This document shows, in pieces, positions 9,789 through 22,800 of a stretch of DNA of 64,000 nucleotides. The stretch spans positions 4,960,001-5,024,000 of the forward strand of contig WHVY01000006.1 of the NCBI GenBank assembly GCA_022266195.1, read 5' to 3'. The position numbers and the translations under genes were made by a program. Source of the DNA: Tetranychus cinnabarinus. Taxonomy: Eukaryota; Arthropoda; Arachnida; Trombidiformes; Tetranychidae. Every line of letters begins with the position of its first letter. Positions within the stretch are counted from its first letter, which is position 1. Below the pieces are notes generated by a model that had not been told where the DNA came from, made no database searches, and was given only the letters and a program-made list of their open reading frames with translations.

Positions 9789-12700
9789 GATCGTGGCTCA
9801 GCTTGTAATGTTAAATGTGAAAAGGATTGAAAATGAATCGTTTCCAACGAAAGCTAAGAAATCGAATAAATGTGAATCAAAACAGATTTGATTGACGAAC
9901 AATGGATAAATTACTTCTAAATGACCTTGGCGACCTTAAAGCGGTATTCATACCTAAAAAATAGTTAACAATTAAAATGAAAATCGATAACAACGCCGGT
10001 GGTTTTGAATGCAAAGTTAATATTCTGCAATCACATTTTGGTTTGAAAGTCGAAGTTCAACTGGCTTGATCAATTTCCAAATTTTCTGTTCTAATGAACT
10101 ATCTAACTATTTGAATAGTTTGCTTCAAACTTGATTTGATTCTAATAAAATTCCATTTCTTAAGCTTGATCAACTTTGAAAACTTGCAATCTTTCATAAT
10201 CACAATTTTTCACAACTATATCAATAACTAAACCTGTAATCTTGACCAAAATATCAATAAACTAGATTCGATTTTGATTGAAAAATTTTCTCATTCCATG
10301 TGAATAAATGAACAATTTTGATGAAATTAATGTGATGATACAAATGGTTCAGGATTAGGGTTTAAATAAGTGATTGATTGTGTGCTCTTACAAGATGAGA
10401 CAGTTGTATCTTATTACTATTGTATCACGACAAGTTGGCAAGTGAAACTAATGAAGGTGTAAAAGGTATTTGCGGATGAAATAAACAGATACTGAATAAG
10501 TGTTGGATTGAAGATAATTGAAACAAACATTCTTATTATCATTATCATTTCTTACGCGAATACAAGAGAATAAAAAAAAGAAGGAAAAAAAGGCAAAAAA
10601 GAAGAGGTAAGAAGATGGAAGGAGAAGAGCAAGAAGATGACAAAAAGAAGAAAAGTAAATGAAGATAAAGGCAACACGATTTTTGGTTTAACGTTTTTTT
10701 CCTCTTCTTCTCTTGTATGGTCAAGATAAATGAGATTGGACAAATTGAAATAAATAGTCTATTGAATGTTTTAGGTTGTCCAAATATAAATGATAATAAT
10801 GATAATAAAACAAGTTGAAGATAAACTAAACCAATTCGCTTGTTTACCCATTCAATGGTCATAACAGTAAGGAAAGAGTGTCGAGTAAAATTGAATATCA
10901 AGAGCAAACAATCGGCCAACAAACGGTAAAAGTGATTTCAGAAATTATCGTTTCTCTTGTTCTCAATTCTCTCTTTTCTTACATTCTTCATCGTCTTACT
11001 TTTCTTCCGTTTTCATCACATTTCTTAACATCCTTTTTACACTTTATACAGAAGAGCAAGTCTACAATCGATTCCCATTCAACTCTTTCCTCTGTTTTTT
11101 CATCACTTTTTTTCCTCGATTTTCTTCTTCTTCATCTTGATTCTTTATGTGCCTTGATTGACAATAAGTTTGTTTACTGTTATTTATTTGTGTTACCTTC
11201 TCAACATTTATCTTATGACTTTTTTTTCTTTTTCTCTTTACTTTTTTCCCTTGCTCTTTCAATTACTTGTTCATTTTGTTGAACAGAAAAAAATAAGCGA
11301 CAATAACAAGAACCATCATTACGTTGAACCTTAATTGTCACCCAATGTTGCCATATAATTTACCATTCATTGGACTTTTATTCTTGTTGAAACATTGCCT
11401 GAGAGGATGAAAGTTGGCAATGATGAATTCAAGGAATGAAAATAGAAAAAAAGCAATTCTGTCATCAGTGATTAACACTTTTTGTTATTGTCTGGGTGTT
11501 TGCAAAGCTGTGAAAGAGGAAAAATCTGGTGACTTGAATTGGAAGAAGAGAACAAGATTTGATTCCGTTGATTAACTATCGATTTGATTGGCAATCAATT
11601 CTGCATTTGATGCAATCATCTAATTTCTCATTTGTGGTAAAATTGCACCATGTTATGGGTTCGAGGGAAGAAAAGGGCGCTGCAGTAAATAACAAACCCA
11701 ACAGTATCAAGCAGTAAAGTGATCAAAATCGTGCAAAACGAGTTATAGATTTGCAATTGATTTTTCGTCAATCTTGTATTTACCTTTGGAACTATCGAAA
11801 GTTGTGGACAATGCAAAATCTGATTTGCTCATGTTAATGAACACAATGATTTTATTTTGTCATGATCAGCGCAAAAAATAGAAAGGTTCACAATCTAATG
11901 TGACCTAAGTTGTGTAAAGTGAACGGTGAAGGTTGTTCAATTTATCAGTAAATTTGATTCAACTTTTACTCGTCTTTTCAATTTATTAAATGAATGAAAA
12001 ATGTTTTCTTGAAGCATGTTTTATGTTTTACTGCAACTTTTTTCATTCTATGAAACAGAGTTCAAACTATCCAGAAGTTAACCAATTTTCCAATCTTGAT
12101 GTTTACTTGGAAATTATTTCGATTCCAATTTTTGGAATATGAATAGAATGTTGAAAATATTGAGAAGGCAACATTTCCAGAAGCCTGGTTTTGACATTAA
12201 ACTTGAGTAAAAACCTCAAGGCATTTCTTAAATGTATTCATAGAAGGATGATTAAATAATTGTGAATGAAATTTGATTTGGGCAAAATGTAATCCAAAGA
12301 AGGTAGAGAAAAAAATGTTATTAATAAGGTGAATGTTTAGTAAATTGAATCAATTATCATGATTAAATTGCAACATTATTTATTCATCGTGATGCACCAA
12401 ATGATTAAACAGAATGCAAGTTTACGAAAAAAAAGTTGAAAAGTTCAATTAGTTCAGTTATGTGTTATTAATCTTTTAATGAATTTTGTCTTTGCTTTCA
12501 AAAACACGAGATTTAGAAAAGTCTAAAATGTTGCAAGTTTGTAAATGAAAGATTGTCAAAGAGTTGAATGCAATTGCATGAATTTGACAAAAAAAAGGTT
12601 TAAGTGAAAATCTTTTCACATGGAATGAGGTAAAGAAAATAATGAAGGAAAAAGATGAAGAAGGAAGAAAAGGATAAATGAAAGATGATCCGATTTAAAC

Positions 12701-15700
12701 AAGATTAAACTACCTGGTCATGGATGGTAGCATTGATCAAGAAAAACAAGGCTATTCGTTTCAAGATTAATGTCGATAGCTAATGAAAGAAGATAAAAGG
12801 GAAACAGAGAAGAGGAAAAGTAAACACACTTTTAAAATAATTATTGCAATTTACTCTTCAGAGTAACATGAAACATTGAACAATGAGCGAGATGAGATGA
12901 GGGAAGATGAAGGGATGAGAAGCAAAAAAAGGTTGAGAGAAGCAGGCAAGAGAAGAGAGTACAAATTATTTAAAATTGCTGGTTGCGAGAAGCAAGGCTT
13001 TACACTCAAGTAAACCTGGATCGAGCAAGTCTGCAAGTGAAGTTGATAAGCTTTGCTCAGGGTAAGACAAGATGGATCAAGTTGAAGGATGTGATGCTTA
13101 ATCCGATTTCAAACTTTTGAAGGGATCAAAAATTCTCATCTCTTTTTCCTTCTCACATTCATTTCATCTTTTCTTGTCATCATCTTTACCTTTTCATTTC
13201 TATTTTTAAAAAAACTTGTGCCAAGCTGATTCCTAGATACTTTTACCAATCGCTTTATCTTAATTTTTGTACAGCTTTTTTGTTTCATCTTTTTCATTCA
13301 CTTTGATAACTTTAAGTGGCACATGAAAAAATGACCCAAAATTGTGAACCTTTTTTACTGGCAACCAAAAAGTTGTCACTTTTTTAACTTTTTTTGTTTC
13401 TATTTTTTCTTGCCTTTAAATCTTTATCAAGGTTGAAAGGGAAAAAGTCAAACCAATAAGATACAAAATTTAATTCTAAACCTGGAAATCCATTGAAACC
13501 TGTCAAATTAGCGATCAATTGGGATGTTTCAATATTGAAGTTAATAAGTTGAAGAGAATCCACATTTATTAGAATGTTGTTCGATAGGTTGACATGGTTA
13601 AGCTTTAATTTTCACGTTATCATGATTGAACACACTTTTTTACTTTGCTCAGTTTCAAGTGAAAATTGTTAATCTTGAAATATTGAAAAGTGGTTGGTGA
13701 AGAAAAAGCAATAATCTCAATTCATTAATCAATTTTTTCTCCATTTTTTCTACATTCGTAGTGATTTATGAGTTCGGGCAAAGTAAAACAAGGGACAATT
13801 TATTAAAGGTAAAAAATACTCGAAATGAATACGATAATGGAAATGGGGAGAAAATCAAGAGCAAACGGAAGAAAAAGAAATGAAAATTTAGCCAAATTCA
13901 ATTTCAAGATTTATCATGGAATGAAAATGTGAAAATGTTGAAATGAAAGACTAAACAAGAAAAGAGGGAAAAAGTTTCATCAACGATTCGAGTTCAATTT
14001 TAGAAAAAGAAAAAGAAAAGTGGAAATGATTTTCTCTGTTCAAACAAAAGTTCATTACAAAAGCATTTCATTTTCAGCATGGAACAACGTTTCGATAGAC
14101 AAAAATAGAAGCAGTAAAAAATGAAATACAAAATGATAATCATGATAATAATGATAATAACAATGAGAAGTAAGGCGAGAAGAAAAGGTTAAATATGGTT
14201 ATTCTGTTATCGAAAGGAAAAGAGAGAAAAAAAATTAAACTCTTTTTTCACTCGAAAAATCAGTTCGTCAAAATTTTTCCAAAGGTTCACTGGTAGACTC
14301 GAACTTTGAATGGTTCAGGCAAAAGATGTCCCATTGGGATTTTCAGATTTTTTATGTTCTGTTGAAATTGTCTTTTGATGGAAGTAAAAATGCAACAAAA
14401 GCCATGTTTTTTCCTTCTCCTTCTTGCCATCAACTTTTCTCACTCCCTGTTATCCAGCCTCATATAAATATCAAATGTAAATGATGATAATAAAAGATGA
14501 TATCTTGCCAGTTTAAACAACAAGCAGCAAACCAAGATTTCCCAAAATTGTTTCCCACTGAGCGTAAAAATATCATTAAAGAAGCCCATGGAAAGAGGAA
14601 ACTGAAAGAAAGCCTTTTTGGTAAAGGGATGAGGAAAAAAATATGGAAGTAAAGGGAGTGAGAATTGGGAGTTAAAAATTGTGATAAAAAGATATCAAGA
14701 CTTTGATTGTTCCGTTCTTTTTTCGCTCTTTTCTTTCTTTCTTTTTCATCTTTATAATCCAATAAAATGGTGGGAATCATCATTAAATTACAATCATTTG
14801 TTGATGTCAAAGTGAAAAGTAAGAATAAGTAAAATGACTCTGAAATTGAATAAAATGGCTAAAGACGAAAAACTGTTTGCTTTTGTGATCAAAATTTTTT
14901 CACTTAAAAATGATAATCTTTCAACCTTTTGCTGCAATAATTTCATTATCAATTCCAGATTGTTGGTTCACGAAAATTTTGTAATTTTTTTTACAAAAAA
15001 AATGAAAACTCGACAATACCAAAATCTTGATTTCAATTGACTCTAATCGAAAAAATATTTTTGTTCGATCAATACCAACACAAATATCAATCGAAACTCA
15101 AGTTAGATCTTCATCAAAATTTCGATATATTTCAATATGGCAATGCAGTTTCGAGTTTCGACAAAATTTTTTGTTCCATTCGAAAAAAATTTACTCCAAA
15201 ATTGAGAAGATTTCAGCATGATTTCGACTTTTCAAGATAAACTTTCCCTACGTTTTCCGTTTTTTCTAATGACGCTTGTAAAAATAGAAGAAATAACGAT
15301 TGATATTAAACTAGTTAGCAAAAGCATGTTTCATTGCAAAAAATTTTTGTTAAGAAAAAATCTTCAGAAAACGGAAAATTTGGAAATTCAAAAAACTCGA
15401 AATCAATTTATCTCTAATCAGAAATTTCCGTTTGATGAATCAAATTCAAAATGAAAATCGATCAAAACTCGAGTATGATCTTTGGCAGAGCTCAGTTCGT
15501 GTTGAATGTTCCCTGTAATTCATGTTCCCACAGATTTTATGCTCTTTTGGTTAAAAATTTAATTTAGAGGAGAAAAAAATTCCAGCGAAATTTTGACTTC
15601 AGAAGATTAGTTTAACTTTGTTTTCCGATGCTCACATGAAGCATGTAAAACAAGAAATACTGATTGATGTTGATTCGACTTTGAAGTGCAATTTGTTGCA

Positions 15701-16417
15701 TTTGATTTGCCACTTTAATGACCATTATAATGATTCCCAATGATTGTTCAATATTCATCTGTCAGCATTTTCCTTTCATGATGATTATCAAAACACACTG
15801 ATATCACATTGCAATAATCTTGAGGCTATAAACGTGATTAAGCTTGACATTATTCAGTTACTTTAATATACAATTGAATTGACAGTTTTCAACCATTCAA
15901 CTTTTTTTCCTCTTTTCCTTGCCATTCCATTCAATTGTTATTAATTCTGTCAAGTTTTTCCTTTCAATCTTTTTACCAATTTAATGCAATTCCAACTGCA
16001 TTCATGATACAGCAATCTATTCACTGAGAAGAGGAAAAAAAGTGAAAACAAAATGATGACAATATCTTCTCTCTTCACTCTTCTACATTTCAATTTCCCT
16101 GTTATTTACTTTTACATTAACAGTTACTCATCAACTTGGAAAATGATGAAAATGTTTAACAGCAAACAAGGTTCACTAACAAATGAATAAAAATGTTGAG
16201 CAAATATTAATTGTTATTTGCTTTAAAGGCTATTCTGGTTTTGAAATTTAATTTTCACTTGCAATGATTAACTTGATCCTTTTCAACTTTCAATTAACCA
16301 GAGAAAATGCAGAACAGCAAAATGTTGAAAATTGGCTAATAGCGAATTTGTAAAGGCAGATTAATGAAAACAAGAACAAATGAGTTGAAATTCGTAAAAC
16401 AAAAATCTTAACAGAAA
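9789..16417. other. Intergenic, no gene recognised
   Basis: Long AT-rich DNA. The longest frames (10545-10922 minus; 10878-11282 plus; 14460-14810 minus) are low-complexity Leu/Phe/Ser or Lys/Glu products of pyrimidine/purine runs and overlap antisense frames. I see no splice-bounded exon with a recognisable domain. A diverged tandem duplication occupies about 15050-15720 and is listed separately. Confidence 0.55.
15050..15720. repeat. Diverged tandem duplication (~390-bp unit)
   Basis: The segment from about 15055 (TCGATCAATACCAAC, then ATTTCGACTTTTCAAG near 15220, CGTTTTCCG, ACGATTGATATT, GTTTCATTGC) recurs in the same order from about 15455 (TCGATCAAAACTCGAG, ATTTTGACTTCAGAAG, TGTTTTCCG, CTGATTGATGTT, AATTTGTTGC). 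Matches are partial but collinear, so this looks like an old tandem duplication of non-coding DNA. Confidence 0.45.
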
Positions 16418-16573
16418 ATGAAGCCAAGAGAAGAAGAAAAAATTCGTCTATTTTATCATTTCTATTCCCATGGTTACTCTAATATACCATGGAGTGAAGC
16501 TGATAATGTTGAACCATTTACTTCATCATCTGCTAATATTGCTACAAACTTTTCGTCTGTTACGTTTCCATAA
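16418..16573 (+). CDS. Candidate short ORF (51 codons), unrecognised
   Basis: An ATG directly follows an acceptor-like TTAACAG. The frame has a charged start (MKPREEEK) and then a complex, non-repetitive stretch with Tyr, His, Trp and Pro, including YSHGYSNIPWSEAD, before TAA. Composition is unlike the low-complexity frames around it, which is the only reason to list it. I know no homologue. It could be a small protein, an exon of an unannotated gene, or chance. Confidence 0.25.
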   Translation: MKPREEEKIRLFYHFYSHGYSNIPWSEADNVEPFTSSSANIATNFSSVTFP

Positions 16574-17570
16574 GCTCATGAAATATTTGCTAGAGAAAAG
16601 GAAGGTTGCAAGAAAAGAGAAAAACTTTTTTTCTTCGCTCATTTCAGTTGACATGATGATGGCTTAATTTATTGATCCATTCTGACCATGACAAGAATTT
16701 TATCATTTTACATCATTTTTCGCAGTCGCTTCACAGCCTTTTTTGTCTTTCACTGAATAATGCTTTTGAATTTGTTGCAAAATTCTAGTCATGATTGTGT
16801 TTGGATAATTGAAAGTGAGTTTAATTCATTAATCAGCTATGCAATTGAGTTTATCATGAATTATCGTGTAATTTGCTTCTTTGCTTTAAACCCTGAATAG
16901 AGATTGATTCTCTATTCATTAGGTGAGCAGACAAAAAGTGTTCATGGTTTAATCATTAGAATAATTAATAAGAGAGAGAAAAGGAAAAGAAGAGAATAAT
17001 AATGATGTCATGATGAAGAAAAAGGTGATTCGCTCATTTCATTCTTTTCAAGATTCATGAATTTCATTATTCGCGATTCCACCATGCAATCAGATTTACT
17101 CTAGTCTTTTGGTCAATTAATCATTTTTATCGCCTTTTACCTTTCAAACTCATGAATATCAACTGGTAGCTTTATTAGCAGCTATCAGACGTTTCAAGAA
17201 GCTTTCAAAAATGGAATTAAATAAGATCTGAATTATTCCAAGTCAGAGTCAAGAAACTTCAAAAAAATGAAAAATAACACGAATTTCCAAGTTTTCGGAT
17301 CAAAAAATTGTTTCTTTTTTTGCCTCGTTTTTCAATTAAATTTTTATCGATTACAAAAAGCTGAAGGTTTACTTTGTGCAAAGTTTTTTGTGTAATAGTG
17401 TTGAATAGTGTTTTGGAATTGGGAGTTTTCGAGTTTTTCTGAACCGGTAATATTCACAATGTTTTATTGAAGAATCTCGGTTTTTGTTTGAAGAGTTTTT
17501 GCTAAAAGTTGATTTACAGGGAATTTTGTTTTGAAACTCAAATTTTTGTTCGGGTTTTGGTTTGACTTAC
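16574..17570. other. Intergenic or intronic, nothing called
   Basis: This stretch should contain the first intron of the minus-strand CUB gene at 17571-17845. I could not find its second exon here or further left. Confidence 0.4.
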
Positions 17571-17845
17571 TTTGTTATTGGAAAGTATCCAACTTGAAAA
17601 GACAATATTGTAAGCTCAACTATATCTCCATGATTTTGTCCAAGAGCTGAAAATGTTACTTGACAGTTGAAGGCGGCAAACTTTTGTAGAGGTTCCTTTA
17701 GGTACAATGGGTACTTGATGCCGACTGTACCGGTATAAGTGCGATTACAGTCAATTTCAAGAGTATAAATTGTGTGCACAAGAGTAGCCAAAAGTTGGCA
17801 AAAGAGGAAAGCAAAATTTGATGTCGAGGTAAACAAGACGACCAT
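17571..17845 (-). CDS. First coding exon of a secreted CUB-domain protein
   Basis: The minus-strand ATG at 17845 starts a hydrophobic leader (residues ~1-28, with FAFLFCQLLATLV), then a segment with CUB features: a Cys at about residue 33, G-x-K-Y-P-x-Y corresponding to the 'SPxYP' region, a second Cys near residue 61, and GDIVELTILSFQVG, which fits the conserved 'I-x-L-x-F-x-x-F-x-V' strand. The frame runs into a strong donor, AACAAA|GTAAGT, so the exon ends at 17571 in phase 2. CUB domains (~110 residues) are extracellular interaction modules, so the rest of this one must lie in later exons at lower coordinates. I did not find them. The signal peptide and CUB call are moderately secure. Full identity is unknown, and a broken gene is possible. 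Confidence 0.5.
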
Positions 17846-19261
17846 GATTTGTAATTGACTAAGTTGCTATTATTATTGGATTGGTAGGGATGAATAGTGT
17901 TGACCATGGAAGTTTGCAGAATGCAAAATTGGACCAAATATTAAAGGTGAGAATAGACAAAAGCAATGAAGAAACACTTAGACACCGTTGACACTCTAAG
18001 AAATGATTACACAAAAAAACACGATTTAAAGTTGGTGATAAAATTGATGCCCAAATAGAATGATTATTCCGATGAAGAGAAAGAAAATTTTCTTTGAAGT
18101 TTGTTGTTTGAGTGAACAGAAAGTTTTACAAATTGATACAATTATTTACAGCACGACAAGTTAAAGAGCAGGAAGTAAACATGGTAAAAGTGGATAAACT
18201 TTTGAGTAAATAAACTTGAATTTCATCTTGAACTGCATTCGCTTCAATGTGAATGAACATTGCAACATTGGCAACTCTTTATAGACTAGCGAGTTTCAAG
18301 TGATTTAATTGAATGAAAATATTTATAGCAAAAAGCAACTGTTGACAGTGAGCAGATGAGCAGGATTACGATGATGAAAATGAGTGAGCGTCGAGATTCG
18401 CCAAAAAATGGTGAGAAAAAAAGTCGATAATAAAGTCGAGAAATGTTCTCACAGGGGGCGCCACTCAACTGGGAGTGAAAGTTATTTGTATTCTCGTTCA
18501 ACTGGGAGGGACTTTTGTAGAATCGAGTGTTGCACAGTGTTACCTGTTGTGCATTTTGGTCAGCATTTTATTGATCCAATATGATCAGATGGAGAAAATT
18601 TTCTCAAGTCATTTGTTGTTGTTTGCTGATGATGATGGTTCCTCATTGCGCCTGATCCTTGATTTGATTCGTGATGATTTTGGTAGCGGTTTGGTGGGAG
18701 AAGATGCAGAGAGAATGGTAAAGAGCCAAGTTGAGTGAGCAAAGGTGAGAAGTGGGAAAAGAGTCAAATGATGAGGAGAAAAAAGAACGAGGCAAAATTG
18801 AACAAAGATTGTTATAAGTTAAACAAAACAGGTATAGATGGAAGCGAAATGGTTTGTTACCTGAAGAACTCGAAATTGAATATTTTTTTGTATCCTTATT
18901 GACTCTTGTTTCAACTGTGATTAAATATCCTTCAAAACCTTTTACTCTTTCACCTAGTCTCGATTATTGTAATTAAAATTTTATTACCAAAGTTAAGTAT
19001 TGAAAAGAAAAATTTAAACTCGAAAGTTCATTTTTTGTATCGAAAACTCTGTGAAAATTTCAAGTAAAATATTTATGAAGTGCGAAAAAAAGAAAAAGAA
19101 ACTCTGGGAGTGAAAAATATTGAGTTGATTTTTCTGTGAATATTTGTTTTGGTGTGATTAATTTCATGGTGATTCATGACAAATTTTCACGCGATTGACA
19201 AGTGAGACACGAAATTTTGTTAAAACGCGAGGAGAAAAGAAGAGGAAAAGAAAAAAGAAAA
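17846..19261. other. Divergent intergenic region and presumed Rim 5' UTR
   Basis: Lies between the minus-strand CUB exon and the Rim start, so it probably holds both promoters. Bases ~18430-18740 are less AT-rich than the surroundings and contain two ACTGGGAG motifs. Overlapping plus and minus frames there have no recognisable domain. The Rim transcript start cannot be read from sequence. Upstream ATGs lie at about 19166 and 19176, and an in-frame TGA at 19196 shows that Rim translation begins after it. Confidence 0.5.
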
Positions 19262-19845
19262 ATGGGAAATCGTAATGCTTCCACATCGGGTGTCTCTTCA
19301 TTCAACTCTAGTCCATCACGGATACAACGTCCTTCAAGTGCTTCCTCCCTACGTAGCTCCTCACGTTACAGGTCAGACCGGGGTCGTTCCTCATCGTCCC
19401 TTTCCAACGACTCGTATCCTCTGTCAACCCTCAACAAGTTACACGGATCGGGTGATGCTTCACCCTTGATCAACAAGCTTCGTGCTAAAGTTGCCTCTCG
19501 AATGATGGGATTTAAAAATGCTTCCAACCAAGGTCCAAGTGATTATGATTCAATGTCGTGCCACCCAAACACAGGCCATCGTCACTCTACAAGTGGTCCT
19601 GGCTCCTTAACCAACTCCAACGGTAATGGTATAACCAATGGAACTGGTTTACATGGTTCAAGTGACATCAACAGTGGTTCAACTGGTGATGCATCTGGTG
19701 GTGACCCAATGTTTCCCAAGTTAAAGTCTCAATCTTCGTTAACCAATGATCAGCTTACTGCTCATCTTACGGAAGAGGAAAGACTAATTTTACAAAAAGT
19801 GTTTCAAAAGGAAGAAGAGTTTCACCGAGAAGCTCTATCCAAAAG
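19262..19845 (+). CDS. Rim: Rim coding exon 1: N terminus and Rab-binding helix
   Basis: Start chosen as the ATG at 19262 (context AAAAATGG). It is the first ATG in frame after the in-frame TGA at 19196; the frame before it opens only with GTG. Residues ~1-165 are Ser/Gly/Asn-rich and low-complexity. Residues 169-195 match the RIM/rabphilin Rab-effector helix (HLTEEER..., acidic and basic). Donor AAAAG|GTAACC, phase 2. Confidence 0.85.
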
Positions 19846-22800
19846 GTAACCCAAATTTAATTTGGATCTTTACCTTTACCTCTACCATTAGTTTGTTTGA
19901 TTTTTTTCTTCCCTTCTCTTCATCTTTCCTTTTCCTTTTTCCTCTCATTCCTCATCTTTTGTTTTTTTTCCTCTTCCCTCTCTGCCAACTCTTCATCTCT
20001 TCTCTTTCCATTTGTTTCAATCCATTCTCAGTAGAATTGTATCAATTAATTTATTAGATTAACAGTAACAATAAATACTAATCAGATTTGTTGCAATCGA
20101 AAGTATGAACGAGAGTAAAAAAAGAGAAACTTTTTTTTCTCTTCTCGTCTCTGCATTCTTTCCTTTACCAGTTGATTATTGGTCTATAATTGAGTTTAGT
20201 TTGATTATCATTTTCAGGTAACAAGATTGTACTTTCCTAACTTTGCTTTACAATGGCAGCCAAAAGAGTCAAATTAAAAGGTAATAAACCAAAAGGTCAT
20301 TGGAAAGGTTCAAATCTGTTCGTCGAGTTTGTTGATTACATTGATGTAAGAGAGCTTCAAAAGGCGTAAAAAGAAGAGTGAAAAAAGGAGATTTTTTAAT
20401 ACCTTTGAAAGTTCAACAGAAGAAGCTGTGTGCAAATTCGGATTAATCAGATTGAATCGTTTCTTTTCTCGATTCAACATTTTCCTTAGGAACCAAATTT
20501 CGATCATTTTTTATTCGCAAATTGTCATCCTCATGTCATTATAAATACCAAGATAATAACCGTTGAAAGAAACGATCACCGAAATAGCAAAGAAAAGAAG
20601 GGAAATTAAAAAGTTCATCTCTAGCTGTTTATCGATAAACACTGAATTCAGCTGGAATGATGAATGTCTTGAAATGTTTCAAGTGCTAAAAGCCCAATCA
20701 ATGCAATTAAAGTTTTAAAATATGAAAATGTTCAAAAAAAAGGAGAAAAATTCCGAGACAAAAAAACGAATCAAAGGGTAAATGATGAGGATAAAAAGGA
20801 TAAAACATGTTGAATAAGATATTGGCAAGTGTTGGAAATGGATGATGAGGTGAGAGAAAAAGAGATAAAAATGTTCGAAAAAAGATGAGAAAATGTTGAG
20901 CCTTGGTTACATAATTGAGGTAAGGTAACTTGGTTCACCTGTTTGGAAGAAAATTTTCATTTCTTTTCTTTCATCCTTTTCTCTCTCTCTCTTTTACATC
21001 ATCTTTATCACCAAGTTATCAGATTGTCATCATTAGAGGTAACAAGTTCTCATAATTGTCGAGCAACATTTTCTTTCTGTCATCTTGTTTCATAAGAAAA
21101 AACCAGAGAAACAAGAATAATGAACAAAGTGAATAAGCAAAAGCAAGGGTCACATTTGATCAGCAAACAAAATTGAGCTAATTTTCCGGAAAAAGGAATA
21201 TTTTCTCAGAAAAATTTCATTTTCTTTTCCAAAAGAAAACAAATGTGGCGAAACTAACAAGAAACGATGAATACCAATCACTACGATTTCACTTGTTGCG
21301 AGTTTCGAGAAAATCGAAATTTTCCTTTTTTCAATCTTCTCTCATTTTCCCAAAAAATTTGCATTTGACAAAAAAAGGCTAAAAAAGGTAAAATTGATGG
21401 AAACTCATTTCAACTTGAAATGGAAATAAAAAAAGGAGTTTTTATAATTAACCGATTAATCAACACTTTGATTAAACCACTTTTCTGTCAATCTTTTCAT
21501 TCCAACTTTGAATGCTTTGCAATTAATTTGTTTCAAATTAAAGGTTAAGTTGAGTTTATTTCACTTGTTGTTCAGCAGTAAACACTTTTAATTGAAGAGA
21601 AGAGAATAAATAGAATTTTTTTTCTAAACTTTTCAAAGTCGAAAAGTTTTGCTTCTCGAATGCAAATTTGTCAGCTCATCGGATCAATGAGGAAATCACA
21701 ATTTCCAATTTTCGGAAAAACTCGAAACTCAACAATTTAAGTGACAATTACTCTTCTCTCGCTTCCTTTGCTTTCTGTATTCCATTTTCACATTTTTTTA
21801 CTTCTTCTGGTTCATTCCATGATCAATGAAACGTCAAACATTTGACCAATGAAAATGGATAAATGTACAACTCTTGATGGGTGAACATGAAAAATGCCCA
21901 AAAGAAAATGAACCGAAATCAATTTAATTCATTTCTTCTTCTTTTCCTTCTCCTTCTCCCACTGATTATTGTTGTTTATCTTTCGAAACTTTGTTCAACT
22001 GAATAATGAACATGTAACCTGAATTGACCTTTATTCTTCTTCTTTCATTTTTCCATCATTTTCTTTTCTCTACTCAATTCTTTCATCAAAACTCAAGGCA
22101 ATTTAAAACTTCAACTGTTGATAAAAAAGATGGACCCACACTGAGTAGTTCACCAACTCAATCGCCTTCATCTGGTTCAAAACTTGTCGGCAATTGTCGA
22201 ACTTGTAGGAAGAAAATATTGACCAATGAACCGTGCAACTATTGCGATACCTGTTCCGAGCCCATTTGTGAAGATTGTTCATCATATTCCGATAAATCCA
22301 AGGAAAAGGTGAGTTTGGAATAAAACATTTTCTTTTCGTGCAAAAACAAATTCATGGAAATACTATTTGCTTGTTTCTGTTTCATTTCAATTTTCACCTT
22401 TTTACATCCAACAGCTCAGCAAATTGTTTAAAAGTATGTAAATTTGAATGAAGACAAAAATGTTTACCAAATCACCAAGTTTTCGAGTCTCTTTATCGAT
22501 TATCATTTACTTGTGCATTAAAGGCTAAACAAGTCAAAACACTTTTTTTTCGTATCTTACGGAAAATATTAATTATTAAAGTTTCTTTATTGATTAATAT
22601 CATGAAAGAGCTTTATGTTTCTCTTTTCCCTTTAATCAAACTCGTAAATCTCGACTTTAACATTTTGTTCATCTTTAGTCATCTTTCAATCGATAAATGC
22701 TTTCAGAATCAAAAAGGTTTTCATTGAAACGGCTTTATGTTCAATAGCATTTTTCCATGTGAGATTAATAATGTCCTGTCATGATAATCATCAAGTAAAT

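Noticed and set aside
10545..11282. Two ~130-codon frames on opposite strands
   Set aside because: Low-complexity hydrophobic products of T-rich and A-rich runs, overlapping antisense, with no domain.
14460..14810. 116-codon minus-strand frame
   Set aside because: Lys/Glu then Phe/Leu/Pro low complexity from a purine-rich tract, no recognisable domain.
18286..18738. Frames on both strands between the CUB exon and Rim
   Set aside because: Mutually overlapping with no domain. More likely promoter or 5' UTR sequence.
19202..19261. Upstream extension of the Rim frame to 19202
   Set aside because: It begins at GTG, not ATG, and an in-frame TGA lies at 19196. The first ATG in frame is 19262.
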